Assembly: GCA_016709225.1 (NCBI GenBank)
Contig: JADJEE010000012.1
Coordinates: forward strand, 1,178,001-1,242,000
Direction of reading: 5' to 3'
DNA from: Deltaproteobacteria bacterium
GTDB taxonomy: Bacteria; Myxococcota_A; Polyangia; Nannocystales; Nannocystaceae
DNA length: 64,000 bases
In this document: positions 7,088 through 19,851 of the stretch, in pieces
Position numbering within the stretch: position 1 is the stretch's first letter
Layout of the letters: the number at the start of each line of letters is the position of its first letter
The notes under the pieces: generated by a model
The model's input: only the letters and a program-made list of their open reading frames with translations
Told to the model about the DNA's origin: nothing
Databases searched by the model: none
Translations under genes and position numbers: made by a program

Positions 7088-9820
7088 TCACCGCACGCCG
7101 GACGGGTTGCCCAGCTCCGCGAGCAGGCTTGCGGCCTGCGCGACCTGTTCGCGCGTCCGCGGGCCATCGCCGAAGCCTTCGATCGCCGCCGTCAGACGGG
7201 CGCGCACCTCGGCCTCCGGGCGATGCGCGGCCCGCAGGGCCTTGGCGAGCACCAACCGCGTGGTCGCCAGCTCGATCGGATCGACCTGCGCGGCCACGCG
7301 GGCCTCCTCGGCGCGCTCCAGCATCTCGACCGCCGCGCCGGCGTTGCCGAGCGCGAGATGGATCTCGCCGAGCGTGTGCAGGGCGTACGACGTATAGGGA
7401 TGGGCGTCGCCGACCCGCCGCTGCAGGTGCGCGAGCGCCTGCTCGGCCAGCGGCAGCGCGAGATCGAGTCGTCCCTGGGCCAGGTAGGCGTCGGCGAGGT
7501 TGTTGCGGGTGATCGCAGTGCTCGGGTGGTCGGCCCCGATGGTGCGCTCGCGGATGTCGATCGCCTCCTGGTAGAGCTCGATCGCCCGCTCGGTATGACC
7601 GAGCTCCCGCTCGCAGACGCCGAGATTGTGGCAGGTGGTCGCGATCTCGGGGTGATCCGCGGCCAGCGAAGCCCGACGCATGCGCAGCACCGACTCGAGC
7701 TGCTCGGCCGCGGCCGCGTAGTCGCCGACCGCCTGCAGCGAGACACCGACGTTGTTCAGCGCGGTCGCGACGTCGGGGTGATCGGGGCCGAAGGCATCCC
7801 GCTTGCGCGCCGCCGCGGCCTCGAAGTACCGCCGCGCGCGTCGATGATCACCGCGCATGCCCCACGCTGCCCCGAGGTTGTTCTCGATCGCGGCCAGCTG
7901 CGACTCTGGGGTGTGCTCGCGCCCGGCGATCTCGAGTGCGTGCTCGAGTGCCTCGCACGCGTCGACATACTCGCCGCGCGACATCGCAGCGATGCCGACG
8001 TTCAGCGCCAGATCGACCTGCAGGGTCGGCACGTCGCCCAGGCGCTCGATCCAGATCTCGGCCTGCTTGCGCGCGCGATCGGCCTCCTCGAAGTCGGCGG
8101 CCGCGCTCGCGACCCGCACCAGCTGGATCCACGCGTAGGCCTCGGCGCGATCGTTGCCGGCCTCGGCGGCGGCCGTCAGCGCGGCGCGATACAGCCCGAG
8201 CGACAGCTCGCGATGGGCCGCGAGATCGTGGGCCTCGGCCAGTGCCAGCCGTGCGTCGGCCAGCAGCCACGGCAGCTGCTGCAGCTCCGCGCGCCGGATG
8301 ACATCCTCGATGATGTCGATCGCGTCGTCGAAGCGCGCGGCGTGGGTGCGGGCGCGGCCACGCGCGACCAGCTCGCGCAGCTCGACCACGGCCTCGTCGG
8401 TCTCGTTGGCGCTGCGCGAGCCCTGCGTGCGTTGGGCCACCGTCGAGCAGCGCGACGGGTCGGGCAGCTGATCGACCATCGCGATCGCCTTGCGGGCGAT
8501 GCTGTCATCGGCGCGGCCGAACAGGTCGACGGTGGCATCGAGCTCGAACAGCGCGTCGCCGAGGCACGACATCGCGCGATCGAGCTCCCGCCCCCTGCCC
8601 GCCGATGCGCCCTCGCACGCGTCCTGATAGGCCTCGTCCCAGCGCACCACCCAGCCGTCGATCGCCGACGCCACACGTCGCGCCCCGTCGGCTGCGTAGG
8701 CCTTGCCCAGCTGCGTGAAGGTGTCCTCGACGTTGGTGCGACGCTCGGCGTTCCATACCGCGGCCGTCCGCGCGGAGCCGTCGTCGCAGGCCTGTCTGCG
8801 CGGTACACCGATCGCGATCGCAGCGGTCGCTGCCACCGCGGCGACCATGCCGCCCGCGAACAGCAGGCGACGCCGGCGACCGCGAGCGCGCAGCAGCGCC
8901 AGCAACAACGCGTCGATCGACCCGTGCCGCGCGGCGGGGTCGACCCGCAGGCCCCGCAGCAGCGCGCGCCGAAGCGGTGCAGGCACGTCGGCGGAGGCGG
9001 GCACGCGCACGGCGCCCGCGAGCACGTTGCGTCGCAGCTCGACGAGCGTCTCTCCGGCGAATGGACCCTGGCCGTAGAGCGCACCGAACAACGCGACACA
9101 GAACGCGAACTGATCGGTGGCCGGGAGCAACGCGCCGCCGCGGAACTGCTCCGGCGCCATGAAGCCTGGGGTCCCGCGCACCGAGGTGTGCCCCGACGAG
9201 CCCTGCCGGCCCTCGCTGACGGTCACCGGGGCCTGACCGATGGGACGCGCGAGCCCGAAGTCGAAGACGCGCGGGCGTCCATCGGCGCCGACGATGACGT
9301 TGCTGGGCTTGAAGTCGCCGTGGACGATGCCGGCGGCGTGCGCCGCCGCGAGCCCGCGCCCGACCGGCACGAACAAGTCGACCAGCTCGCGCCACGAGGG
9401 CGGGCCGCCTTCGGCGTGGATGCGCGAGCCCAGCCAGGTCTGCAGCGTGCGGCCCTCGACCAGCTCCATCGCCACGAACACGCGCGCGCCGTGGGTGCCG
9501 GCGTCGAACACCTGCACGACGTTGGGATGGGACAGCCGTGCGAGCGCCTGGGCCTCGGCGACCAGCAGCCGCTGCTCATCGAGATCGGCGCCGGCGCCCG
9601 GGTGCACGAGCTTGACCGCCAGCGTGCGGTCGAGCTCGGGATCGAAGGCCTCGTAGACCTCGCCCATGCCACCCGCGCCGAGTCGCATCCGCACGATGTA
9701 GCGACCGATCCGGCTGCCGGGCTCGAGCGCGATCGACAGCGGCACCGCGCCGCGCGGCAGGTGACCGAACGTCTGCGTCTGGTCGCCGAGCTCGTCGTCG
9801 ATCGCATCGCCGTCGTGCAA
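7088..9820 (-). CDS. Ser/Thr protein kinase with TPR repeats
   Basis: About 910 residues. The kinase domain (about 40-310) has GAGGMGEVY, catalytic lysine in LAVKLVHPG (K70), HGDFKPSNV (D169), DFG (187-189) and MAPEQ. HRD is HGD, a variant that keeps the aspartate but loses the Arg that contacts the activation loop. One membrane segment (about 319-338) follows, then a long helical region with repeated TPR units from about 500, several with HPxxAxxxxNLG cores. I chose TTG 9820 because it begins the conserved acidic leader DGDAIDDELGDQTQTF; the ORF reaches 10237 but that overlaps secA. The architecture is common in myxobacteria; the TPR part probably recruits substrates or partners. Confidence 0.85.
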   Translation of the reverse strand: MHDGDAIDDELGDQTQTFGHLPRGAVPLSIALEPGSRIGRYIVRMRLGAGGMGEVYEAFDPELDRTLAVKLVHPGAGADLDEQRLLVAEAQALARLSHPNVVQVFDAGTHGARVFVAMELVEGRTLQTWLGSRIHAEGGPPSWRELVDLFVPVGRGLAAAHAAGIVHGDFKPSNVIVGADGRPRVFDFGLARPIGQAPVTVSEGRQGSSGHTSVRGTPGFMAPEQFRGGALLPATDQFAFCVALFGALYGQGPFAGETLVELRRNVLAGAVRVPASADVPAPLRRALLRGLRVDPAARHGSIDALLLALLRARGRRRRLLFAGGMVAAVAATAAIAIGVPRRQACDDGSARTAAVWNAERRTNVEDTFTQLGKAYAADGARRVASAIDGWVVRWDEAYQDACEGASAGRGRELDRAMSCLGDALFELDATVDLFGRADDSIARKAIAMVDQLPDPSRCSTVAQRTQGSRSANETDEAVVELRELVARGRARTHAARFDDAIDIIEDVIRRAELQQLPWLLADARLALAEAHDLAAHRELSLGLYRAALTAAAEAGNDRAEAYAWIQLVRVASAAADFEEADRARKQAEIWIERLGDVPTLQVDLALNVGIAAMSRGEYVDACEALEHALEIAGREHTPESQLAAIENNLGAAWGMRGDHRRARRYFEAAAARKRDAFGPDHPDVATALNNVGVSLQAVGDYAAAAEQLESVLRMRRASLAADHPEIATTCHNLGVCERELGHTERAIELYQEAIDIRERTIGADHPSTAITRNNLADAYLAQGRLDLALPLAEQALAHLQRRVGDAHPYTSYALHTLGEIHLALGNAGAAVEMLERAEEARVAAQVDPIELATTRLVLAKALRAAHRPEAEVRARLTAAIEGFGDGPRTREQVAQAASLLAELGNPSGVR

Positions 9821-9959
9821 CGCCCTCGATCGTAGCAGCCGCCGCGTCAGCTTCGGCAGCGACGCGCGGCGCGAGCTCGAGCTGGATGCGGCCCGTCGTT
9901 GCACACCCGCCCGAGACCGCGCGCGGACGCCAGGGGCCGCGATGTGTGCGTCGCGAGGC

Positions 9960-13076
<3,117 letters not shown>

Positions 13077-13382
13077 GTCGAATTCCAGGCGCTGCCTGCC
13101 GCCTCGCGCGTGCGTGCGAGGCGGTGGGCGGGAAGCGTACGGGCGCGGGTGCGTCCGTGTCCATGCGGGAAGTCCGGCGCGGGGCCGTGCACGCTTTGGC
13201 GGCGGGTCGCCGGCCCCCAAGGCCGCAGATTAGCGCCACGAAGCCGCTGATCTGACGCGGCGTCCGGGTGCCCTTGGGCGGCGCGCTCGCGCCCCCTTGC
13301 GCCCGCGCGCCCCGGGCCACGCGCGGGCGCTACGGGGTACACTGCGCGCCCGGCCCAGCCCTCCCGCCTCGACATCAACGCC
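13077..13382. promoter_or_regulatory. Divergent intergenic region secA / enoyl-CoA hydratase, with leader hairpin
   Basis: This 306-bp gap separates divergent starts and must hold promoters for both. The clearest structure is CCGCCTCGC (13099-13107) against GCGAGGCGG (13116-13124), a 9-bp stem with an 8-nt loop, in the secA leader 22 nt from its ATG. A TACACT at 13338 could be a -10 element for the plus gene, but no convincing -35 is visible. I see no small gene here. Confidence 0.4.
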
Positions 13383-14180
13383 ATGTACACCGACCTCGCG
13401 TACGAACGAGAGGGTGCGCTGGCGATCGTCACCCTCGATCGCCCCGATGCCCGCAACGCCTACTCCAGCGCCATGGTCGACAGTCTCGTCGCCGCGCTCG
13501 ATGCCGCCCAGCACGACGACGACGTGCGCGCGGTGGTGCTGACCGGCGCCGGCAAGGCCTTCCACGCCGGCGGCGATCTCAAGCAGATGCGCGACGCCTC
13601 GGGCATGTTCGCCGGCGATCCGGTCGCGCTGCGCCGCCAGTACATCGACGGCATCCAGCGGGTGCCGCGAGCCCTCGCGCAGTTCGACAAGCCCATCGTC
13701 GCCGCCATCAACGGCGCCGCGATCGGAGCCGGCCTCGATCTGGCGTGCATGTGCGATCTGCGGGTCGCCGCACGCGGCGTGAGCCTGGGTTCGACCTTCG
13801 TGAAGGTCGGACTGGTGCCGGGCGATGGCGGCGCGTACTTCCTGGCGCGCACCATCGGCTTTGCGCGCGCGCTCGAGCTGGTGCTCACGGGGCGTCTGGT
13901 CGACGCCGACGAGGCGCTCGCGCTTGGCCTCGTACACCGGGTCGTCGCGCCCGAGGAGCTCATGAACGCCGCCCGCGAGCTCGCGAATCTCGTGGCCGCC
14001 AATGCACCGCTCGCGCTGCGGCTGACCAAGCGCGCCGCCTATCGCAGCTGGGACCTCGACATGGACACCGCACTCGAGCTGGCCGCGACCTATCAGGGCG
14101 TGGTGCAGAACACCGCCGATCACCGCGAGGCGGTCGAGGCCATCCTGGCCAAGCGGCCACCGGACTTTCGCGCCCGCTAG
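13383..14180 (+). CDS. Enoyl-CoA hydratase/isomerase family protein
   Basis: A 265-residue crotonase-fold enzyme acting on acyl-CoA thioesters, probably in fatty-acid or aromatic breakdown. The two oxyanion-hole motifs are visible: FHAGGDLKQM (about 60-69) and NGAAIGAGLDLACMCDLRVA (about 109-128). The active-site stretch is GLVPGDGGAYFLARTIG, with Asp where many hydratases have Ala, as in several isomerase-type members; the exact reaction is therefore open. The C-terminus carries AILAKRPPDFRAR, typical of the family end. It stands alone on the plus strand, divergent from secA. Confidence 0.9.
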   Translation: MYTDLAYEREGALAIVTLDRPDARNAYSSAMVDSLVAALDAAQHDDDVRAVVLTGAGKAFHAGGDLKQMRDASGMFAGDPVALRRQYIDGIQRVPRALAQFDKPIVAAINGAAIGAGLDLACMCDLRVAARGVSLGSTFVKVGLVPGDGGAYFLARTIGFARALELVLTGRLVDADEALALGLVHRVVAPEELMNAARELANLVAANAPLALRLTKRAAYRSWDLDMDTALELAATYQGVVQNTADHREAVEAILAKRPPDFRAR

Positions 14181-14228
14181 GCCGAATTCTCGCTCGCAGG
14201 CCCCCCTGGCGTCTCGACGGCAGGAATG

Positions 14229-14249
14229 CATGATTTTCTAGGAATCATG
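14229..14249. promoter_or_regulatory. AT-rich inverted repeat upstream of a lipoprotein gene
   Basis: CATGATT (14229-14235) and AATCATG (14243-14249) form a perfect 7-bp inverted repeat around TTCTAGG. It is unusually AT-rich for this genome and lies 24 bp upstream of the ATG at 14274. It looks more like a protein-binding site than a terminator, but the binding protein is unknown. Confidence 0.35.
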
Positions 14250-14273
14250 GTTTGACTCGACTACGCTGGTGGC

Positions 14274-15197
14274 ATGGGTCGAGTTTGGCGGTGGTCGGGA
14301 TTGGCGATCGGGCTCGTGTCGTGTGGCCCGCAGGTGGATGCGGGCGACGGGACCGACGTCGACACGGCCTCGGGCGGGCTCGACACCAGCACGAGCGTCG
14401 GCAGCTCGGTCGGCACGTCCGTCGGCACGTCCGTCGGCACCAGCGTTGGTTCCTCGACCACCACCGACACCACGGGCGACGACGACACCGCGACCACGAT
14501 CGGGCCGAAGTTCGATCTCCCGAGCGAGTGCAGCGTCTGGGATCAGAACTGCCCGCCCGGCTACAAGTGCTCGATCCGCGCGAGTGAGGGCAGCGGCTCG
14601 TTCGACGAGACCGTATGTGTACCGGTCGATGCAGACGCCAAGCCGATCGGTGCGAGCTGCTCGAGCGGCGAGCTGCCGTATGATGGAATCGACGACTGCG
14701 CACACGGCTCGCTGTGCTGGCTCGGTGACGAGGCGGCCGGCACCGGCATCTGCCGCGCCTTCTGTAGCGGCTCGGAGTCCGATCCCACCTGCCCCGACGC
14801 CTGCGACTGGTGCACGATCTCCGGCGACGGCATCTTGACCCTGTGTCTCCCGCAGTGCGATCCGCTCGCGAGCGACTGCGCACCGGGGGAGGGTTGCTAC
14901 GCCGCAAACGGCGAGACCTTCGCGTGCGTACCCGATGCGTCGATGGGCGAGATGATCGGCAGTGGCTGCGAGTACATCAACGCCTGCCCGTCGGGCCTCG
15001 CCTGCATCGGCGCCGGTGCCTTCCCGGAGTGCCCCAATGCCACGGGGTGTTGCTCGCCGTACTGCGACATGGACGCGGCAGTCGATCCCTGCGACGCGCT
15101 CGCGCCGGGCACGGTGTGCACGCCGTGGTACCCCGAGGGGCCGCCGGATCCGGCCTGCACCGGCATGGGCTCGCTCGGCGTGTGCACGGCGCCATGA
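14274..15197 (+). CDS. Cys-rich lipoprotein of unknown function
   Basis: A 307-residue predicted lipoprotein with a short signal peptide ending in LAIGLVSC. A low-complexity linker follows, with repeated SVGT units (about residues 40-60), then Thr/Asp-rich sequence. From about residue 80 the protein is Cys-rich, with many CxxG and CxxD turns (CPPGYKC, CAHGSLCW, CAPGEGCY, CPSGLAC) that suggest small disulfide-bonded modules outside the cytoplasm. This type is common in Nannocystis-like genomes; I know no function. The SVGT linker is encoded by a 12-bp tandem DNA repeat. Confidence 0.75.
   Translation: MGRVWRWSGLAIGLVSCGPQVDAGDGTDVDTASGGLDTSTSVGSSVGTSVGTSVGTSVGSSTTTDTTGDDDTATTIGPKFDLPSECSVWDQNCPPGYKCSIRASEGSGSFDETVCVPVDADAKPIGASCSSGELPYDGIDDCAHGSLCWLGDEAAGTGICRAFCSGSESDPTCPDACDWCTISGDGILTLCLPQCDPLASDCAPGEGCYAANGETFACVPDASMGEMIGSGCEYINACPSGLACIGAGAFPECPNATGCCSPYCDMDAAVDPCDALAPGTVCTPWYPEGPPDPACTGMGSLGVCTAP
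14396..14450 (+). repeat. 12-bp coding tandem repeat (SVGT units)
   Basis: GTCGGCACGTCC-type units repeat in frame about four times and encode the SVGT linker of the lipoprotein. The copies are nearly identical at DNA level, so slippage could change linker length without breaking the frame. Confidence 0.6.
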
Positions 15198-15356
15198 GTG
15201 CACGGCGTCCGGCGTCGACGTCGTGCGCCACGCCCTGACCCGCCAGCGCACGGGCGGCGGCGCACGCCCGTGCGTCCGCGCGTCGACGGGCGTGGGCCGA
15301 ACCGACGCCCACGCCTGCGCGATGCCGCGGTACGCCCCCTGCATTGGCCTGTGCGC

Positions 15357-15797
15357 ATGTCTGCCGCCATCTTCGAAGCGCTCCGCAAGGACCACGAGAC
15401 CCAGCGCGACCTGCTCGCGCGGCTCGCCGAGACCCAGGGTGACACGCCCACGCGCCGCGAGCTGTTCGCCATGCTCGCGTCCGAGCTCGAGGCCCACGCG
15501 ACCGCCGAAGAGAAGAGCCTGTACGCCGCGCTGATGACCGTCGACGGCGGCCAGGAGGTCGCGCGCCACTCGGTCGCGGAGCACAAGGAGCTGTCCGACC
15601 TGCTCGATGCCGTGCGTGAGACCGAGTTCAGCAGCCCAGCTTGGCTCGGCAAGCTCGCCAAGCTGTCCGAGCGCGTGCACCACCACCTCGACGAAGAGGA
15701 GCACGAGGTGTTCCAGCAGGCCGGACGCATCCTCACCGATGGCCACAAGGCCACGCTCGAGCCCATCTTCAGCAATGCCCGTGCCGCCGAGGCGTGA
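15357..15797 (+). CDS. Hemerythrin HHE-domain protein
   Basis: A 146-residue all-helical protein of the hemerythrin-like HHE family, which binds a di-iron centre through His and carboxylates and serves in oxygen, nitric oxide or iron handling. The ligand pattern is visible: KDHETQRDLL (first helix), LEAHATAEEKSLY (second), VAEHKELSDLL (third) and VHHHLDEEEHEVF (fourth). ATG 15357 matches the usual start MSAAIFEALRKDH; the upstream open frame is Arg-rich non-coding. It ends 6 bp before the next gene, so the two may be cotranscribed. Confidence 0.85.
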   Translation: MSAAIFEALRKDHETQRDLLARLAETQGDTPTRRELFAMLASELEAHATAEEKSLYAALMTVDGGQEVARHSVAEHKELSDLLDAVRETEFSSPAWLGKLAKLSERVHHHLDEEEHEVFQQAGRILTDGHKATLEPIFSNARAAEA

Positions 15798-15803
15798 ACG
15801 TGT

Positions 15804-16628
15804 ATGGAGGGCCTCGACGAGTGGTTTCGCCTTCGCTACGAGCTGCGGCTCCACGGCCTGCGGCAGCGACTGCTCGCGGGGACCGATCCGCTGATCATCC
15901 GCTGCGGCGATGACCTGGTGTTCCTCCACGACCGCCAGCGCCGTCGCGTGCCGGTCGTCACACGGCGCTACCACGCATGCAAGGCGCTCGCGCACCTGCC
16001 GGTCGCGACCTACGTGTGGCTCGCCGAGCTCACCGGCACCGCGTTGACCCCCGACGACCATCGCGCGCTCGAGCGGATGCATCGCGACACCACCGCCGCG
16101 CTCGGACGCGCGGCGGTGCCCGCGGAGCGCGAGGTGCTGGCCGCAGTCGCCAACGCGCTGCGTTCCACGCTGGCACGGGGCGGCGTCGACCTCGAGGCGC
16201 TGACGACGATGGCGACCGCGGTCGACCCACCGACCCGCGCGCTCATCGACGAGGCCACGCGACTCGAGCTGGTCGGCCTCGACGCCGCCGTGCGGCGCCA
16301 CACCGCGTCGCTGACGATCGCGCAGTGGCAGCGCCTGCACGTGGTCGTCTGCGCCAACCATCAGGCCCGCTACAAGGAGTCGACCAAGCAGTACTTCCAG
16401 CGCCTGCTCGGCGAGTCGGAGGGGCCTGGTGCCCAGCGCGAGCATCGTGTGCTCTACGCCGAGAGCGGCGAGAGCATCGACGACGCCGTGACGCTGCTGG
16501 CGACCCACCTGCTCGACCGCGAGCTGGCCGGCTTCTTCCTCGACTCGCCGATGGCGCTGCAGCGCAACGTCCTGGGTGACGCCGCCAGTCGCGTCCTCGA
16601 CGAGCTCTTCGCCGAGCGCATCGGCTAG
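15804..16628 (+). CDS. Hypothetical protein, alpha-helical, next to hemerythrin
   Basis: A 274-residue soluble protein with no signal peptide, membrane segment or motif I recognise. It is mostly helical, with charged stretches such as KESTKQYFQRLLGESEGPG (about 193-211). ATG 15804 starts 6 bp after the hemerythrin stop, suggesting one transcript. Its TAG stop lies inside the left arm of a perfect 18-bp hairpin that also contains the stop of the convergent gene. Confidence 0.7.
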   Translation: MEGLDEWFRLRYELRLHGLRQRLLAGTDPLIIRCGDDLVFLHDRQRRRVPVVTRRYHACKALAHLPVATYVWLAELTGTALTPDDHRALERMHRDTTAALGRAAVPAEREVLAAVANALRSTLARGGVDLEALTTMATAVDPPTRALIDEATRLELVGLDAAVRRHTASLTIAQWQRLHVVVCANHQARYKESTKQYFQRLLGESEGPGAQREHRVLYAESGESIDDAVTLLATHLLDRELAGFFLDSPMALQRNVLGDAASRVLDELFAERIG

Positions 16629-16660
16629 TACCTCGACACAGCGATTGCTGTGTCGAGGTA

Positions 16661-16664
<4 letters not shown>
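16625..16664. terminator. Perfect 18-bp hairpin shared by convergent genes
   Basis: CTAGTACCTCGACACAGC (16625-16642), loop GATT, and its exact reverse complement (16647-16664). The stop codons of both convergent genes (TAG 16626-16628 on plus, 16661-16663 on minus) are part of the arms. No T-run follows on either side. It is most likely a bidirectional terminator or an RNA 3'-end stabiliser. Confidence 0.75.
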
Positions 16665-17406
<742 letters not shown>

Positions 17407-17410
<4 letters not shown>

Positions 17411-19605
17411 GTCGTCCGTTCCGGCCGGGCCACGACCCCGCCACCGCGCGCGGCCCAGCGCTTCACCGCCCAGGTCACCACCACCACCAACGCCGCCAGT
17501 CCCACGGCGACCGCCGTCAATGCCCAGCCATCGGTGGCGCCGCCGCGCAGGCGATGGCCCAGGACGGTGAGCACGAAGGCGCCGGGCGTCATCACCAGCA
17601 TCGTCGCGAGCATGTACTTCCACCACGGGATGCGGGCCGCGCCCGCGGCCAGCCCGACCACCATGTGGGGTGCGACGGGCAGCACCCGCAGCAGTGCCAC
17701 CGCGAACACGCCGCGTCGTGCCACGCGACGCAGGGTCGCGCGCACGCGCGGACCAGCCAGGGTGTCGATCCACGCGCGGGCGCCGAGTCGGCCCAGGCCG
17801 TGGTAGAGGGCCGCGCCGGTGAAGGCGCCGAGCAGGCCGTAGCCGAGCCCCAGCCACGGGCCGAAGGCCGCACCGCAGCTCGCGATGAGCAGCGTCACGG
17901 GCACGAGCACGATCCCGCCGATCACGAACACCGCGATCACGGCCATCGCGGCGAGCCACGGGTGGCCCTGCCCGGCCGCCAACGCCTCGGTGAAGAGCGC
18001 GTCGTCGAGCACGCCGGTGACCCGCAGCACCACCAGCACCGCCACGCACAACGCCCACCATCCCGCGGCAGCGAGCTTCCATCGCCGCGAGCGCGCGGCG
18101 GCGACCGACGGCTGCGTCAGCCAGCGTCCGATCTGCTGCGAGCCCAGCGGCCGATCGGGATCGATGAGCTCGGCGGGCGGTAGCAGCACCTCGGCCAGCG
18201 GCGAGGGCTGTGGTCGATAGGGGCGCAGCGCCCGATCACCGTGGGCGAGCTCGCGGATCGTCGCGCGCAGCCCGGTCTGCGCCGTGGCCTCGGCGACGTG
18301 TGCCTCGTGGCAGTCGAGGTGCTCGGCCATCAGACGCACCCGCAGGGCCGCGATCGCAGCGCGAACGTCCTCGCGATCGCCCGCCTCGATCACCAGGTCG
18401 CACTCGCTGTCGAGCCCCATCGACCGGTTGGTGAGGTTGGCGGAGCCGATGCGGACGAAGGCATCGTCGATGATGCATACCTTGCCGTGGAGGTTGAGCG
18501 AGATCGGCTCGCTGGCCGCCTCCGCCGGCGGCAGCCAGGGCGACACGATGCTCAGACGATCGTGATCGTCGGCCTGGCGCGTGGCCGCGATCGCACGCTC
18601 ACGCAGGACGCCGACCGTGATGTCCTCCATCCAGCCGCTGCTGTCCTGGGGCAGGACGACCGCGATCTCGGGCCCTTGCGCGGCGCGCAGCGAGGCCTGC
18701 AGCGCCCGCGAGACCGCCTCGCTGGTGAGGTAGGGGTTCTCGATGTAGATGAGCGACCGCGCGGCGGCGACGCTGTCGTGCCACAGCTGCTCGACCTCGC
18801 GAACGGGCGCGCCGTCGTCGATTGGACCGCGCGTGCGCGCGATGCCGACCTCGACGTCGCGCACGTCGACGCGCAGCAAGGGCGGCCAGCAGTCCGTATG
18901 CTGGGCCGGCGGCGGCAGGGCACGCCCACCGCCGTCCGCCCACCGCTGCCGCACCAGCTCGCCCAGCGCTGCCGCGGCCGCGCCATCCACTGCCATCTGC
19001 ACGTCGTGGTGGGGCCGATAGCACTTGCCGGTCAGGTCGACCCGCCGGGGATCGCAGGGGTCGTGCGCCGGGGTATCCCAGCGGACGTCGCACAGGTCGA
19101 GGCCGCCGCAGAACGCGACGCTGTCGTCGATGACGACCAGCTTCTCGTGGTGTGCTCCGCCGGCGGCGTGGTGGGCATCGAGGCGGTAGTGCACGCGCTG
19201 CGGGGTGCCCCAGGCGAAGCGCAGCCGCGACAGCACGCCGCGCTCGAAGACGTAGATCGGCGAGAAGTCCCAGCCCAGCACCCACGCCCGCAGTCCTGGC
19301 TTGGCGCGCACGCAGGCACTGAGCGCGTCGGCGAGGCTGACATCCTGCTGCTCGTGCCGCATGCGCACCCGCGCGTCGATGTCCCAGCCCACGATGATGA
19401 TGTCGTGCTCGGCCCGGTCGAATGCCTCGAGCACCGCCGCATAGTAGGCGGCCGCGTCGACCACGAACGCCACACGATCGGCTTTCGCGATGCGCCAGCA
19501 ATTCCGCCCGGGCTGCAGGATCCGAGCGCCCGCCGGCGCCGATGTCGATGCCTCCACCAACGGTGCCACGGCACGCGTGCGCGCACTCGAGTTCGCTCCG
19601 ACCAT
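17407..19605 (-). CDS. Phospholipase D-like protein fused to a VTT membrane domain
   Basis: A 732-residue two-part protein. The N-terminal part has two HKD motifs, HHEKLVVIDD (H153, K155, D160) and HGKVCIIDDAFVRIGSANL (H373, K375, D380), as in phosphatidyltransferases and cardiolipin synthases. The C-terminal part (about 515-720) is a membrane VTT (SNARE-associated, TVP38/DedA-like) domain with several hydrophobic segments and a GAFTGAALYHGLGRLGAR stretch. Such fusions probably act on phospholipids at the inner membrane, possibly coupling synthesis or cleavage to transport. ATG 19605 is followed directly by coding sequence. The downstream EEP gene overlaps it by 4 bp. Confidence 0.9.
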
Positions 19606-19756
19606 GTCCGGCTCCGTCCCGTCGTCGACCCGCGCGTGCGCGTCGCGGGGGCAGCCTTAGCAAGCGCGATGCCGTGGCACGCAGCGAGCGCTGCGGCGTG
19701 CAGCGACCCCGACTCGGGGTGTGCTCGCCCGACGCGACGTGGCGCCAGCGCACGGT

Positions 19757-19851
19757 GCAACCAGGTGGACGCGGCGCGACCGGGTCGACGCGGTGCGACC
19801 GGGTCGACGCGGCGCGACCGGGTGTACGCGGTGCGACCGGGTCGACGCGTC
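19757..19851. repeat. Five-copy 19-bp minisatellite
   Basis: Five head-to-tail 19-bp units start at 19757, 19776, 19795, 19814 and 19833. The core unit is GCGACCGGGTCGACGCGGT, the last base alternating T and C. The first copy is degenerate and the fifth runs into the stop codon (TGA complement, 19850-19852) of the minus-strand thioredoxin-like lipoprotein. Each unit contains GGTCGACG-like symmetry. Copy number is likely to vary between strains. Confidence 0.8.

Noticed and set aside
19757..19851. Possible CRISPR array
   Set aside because: Units are directly adjacent 19-bp repeats with no unique spacers and no cas genes nearby.
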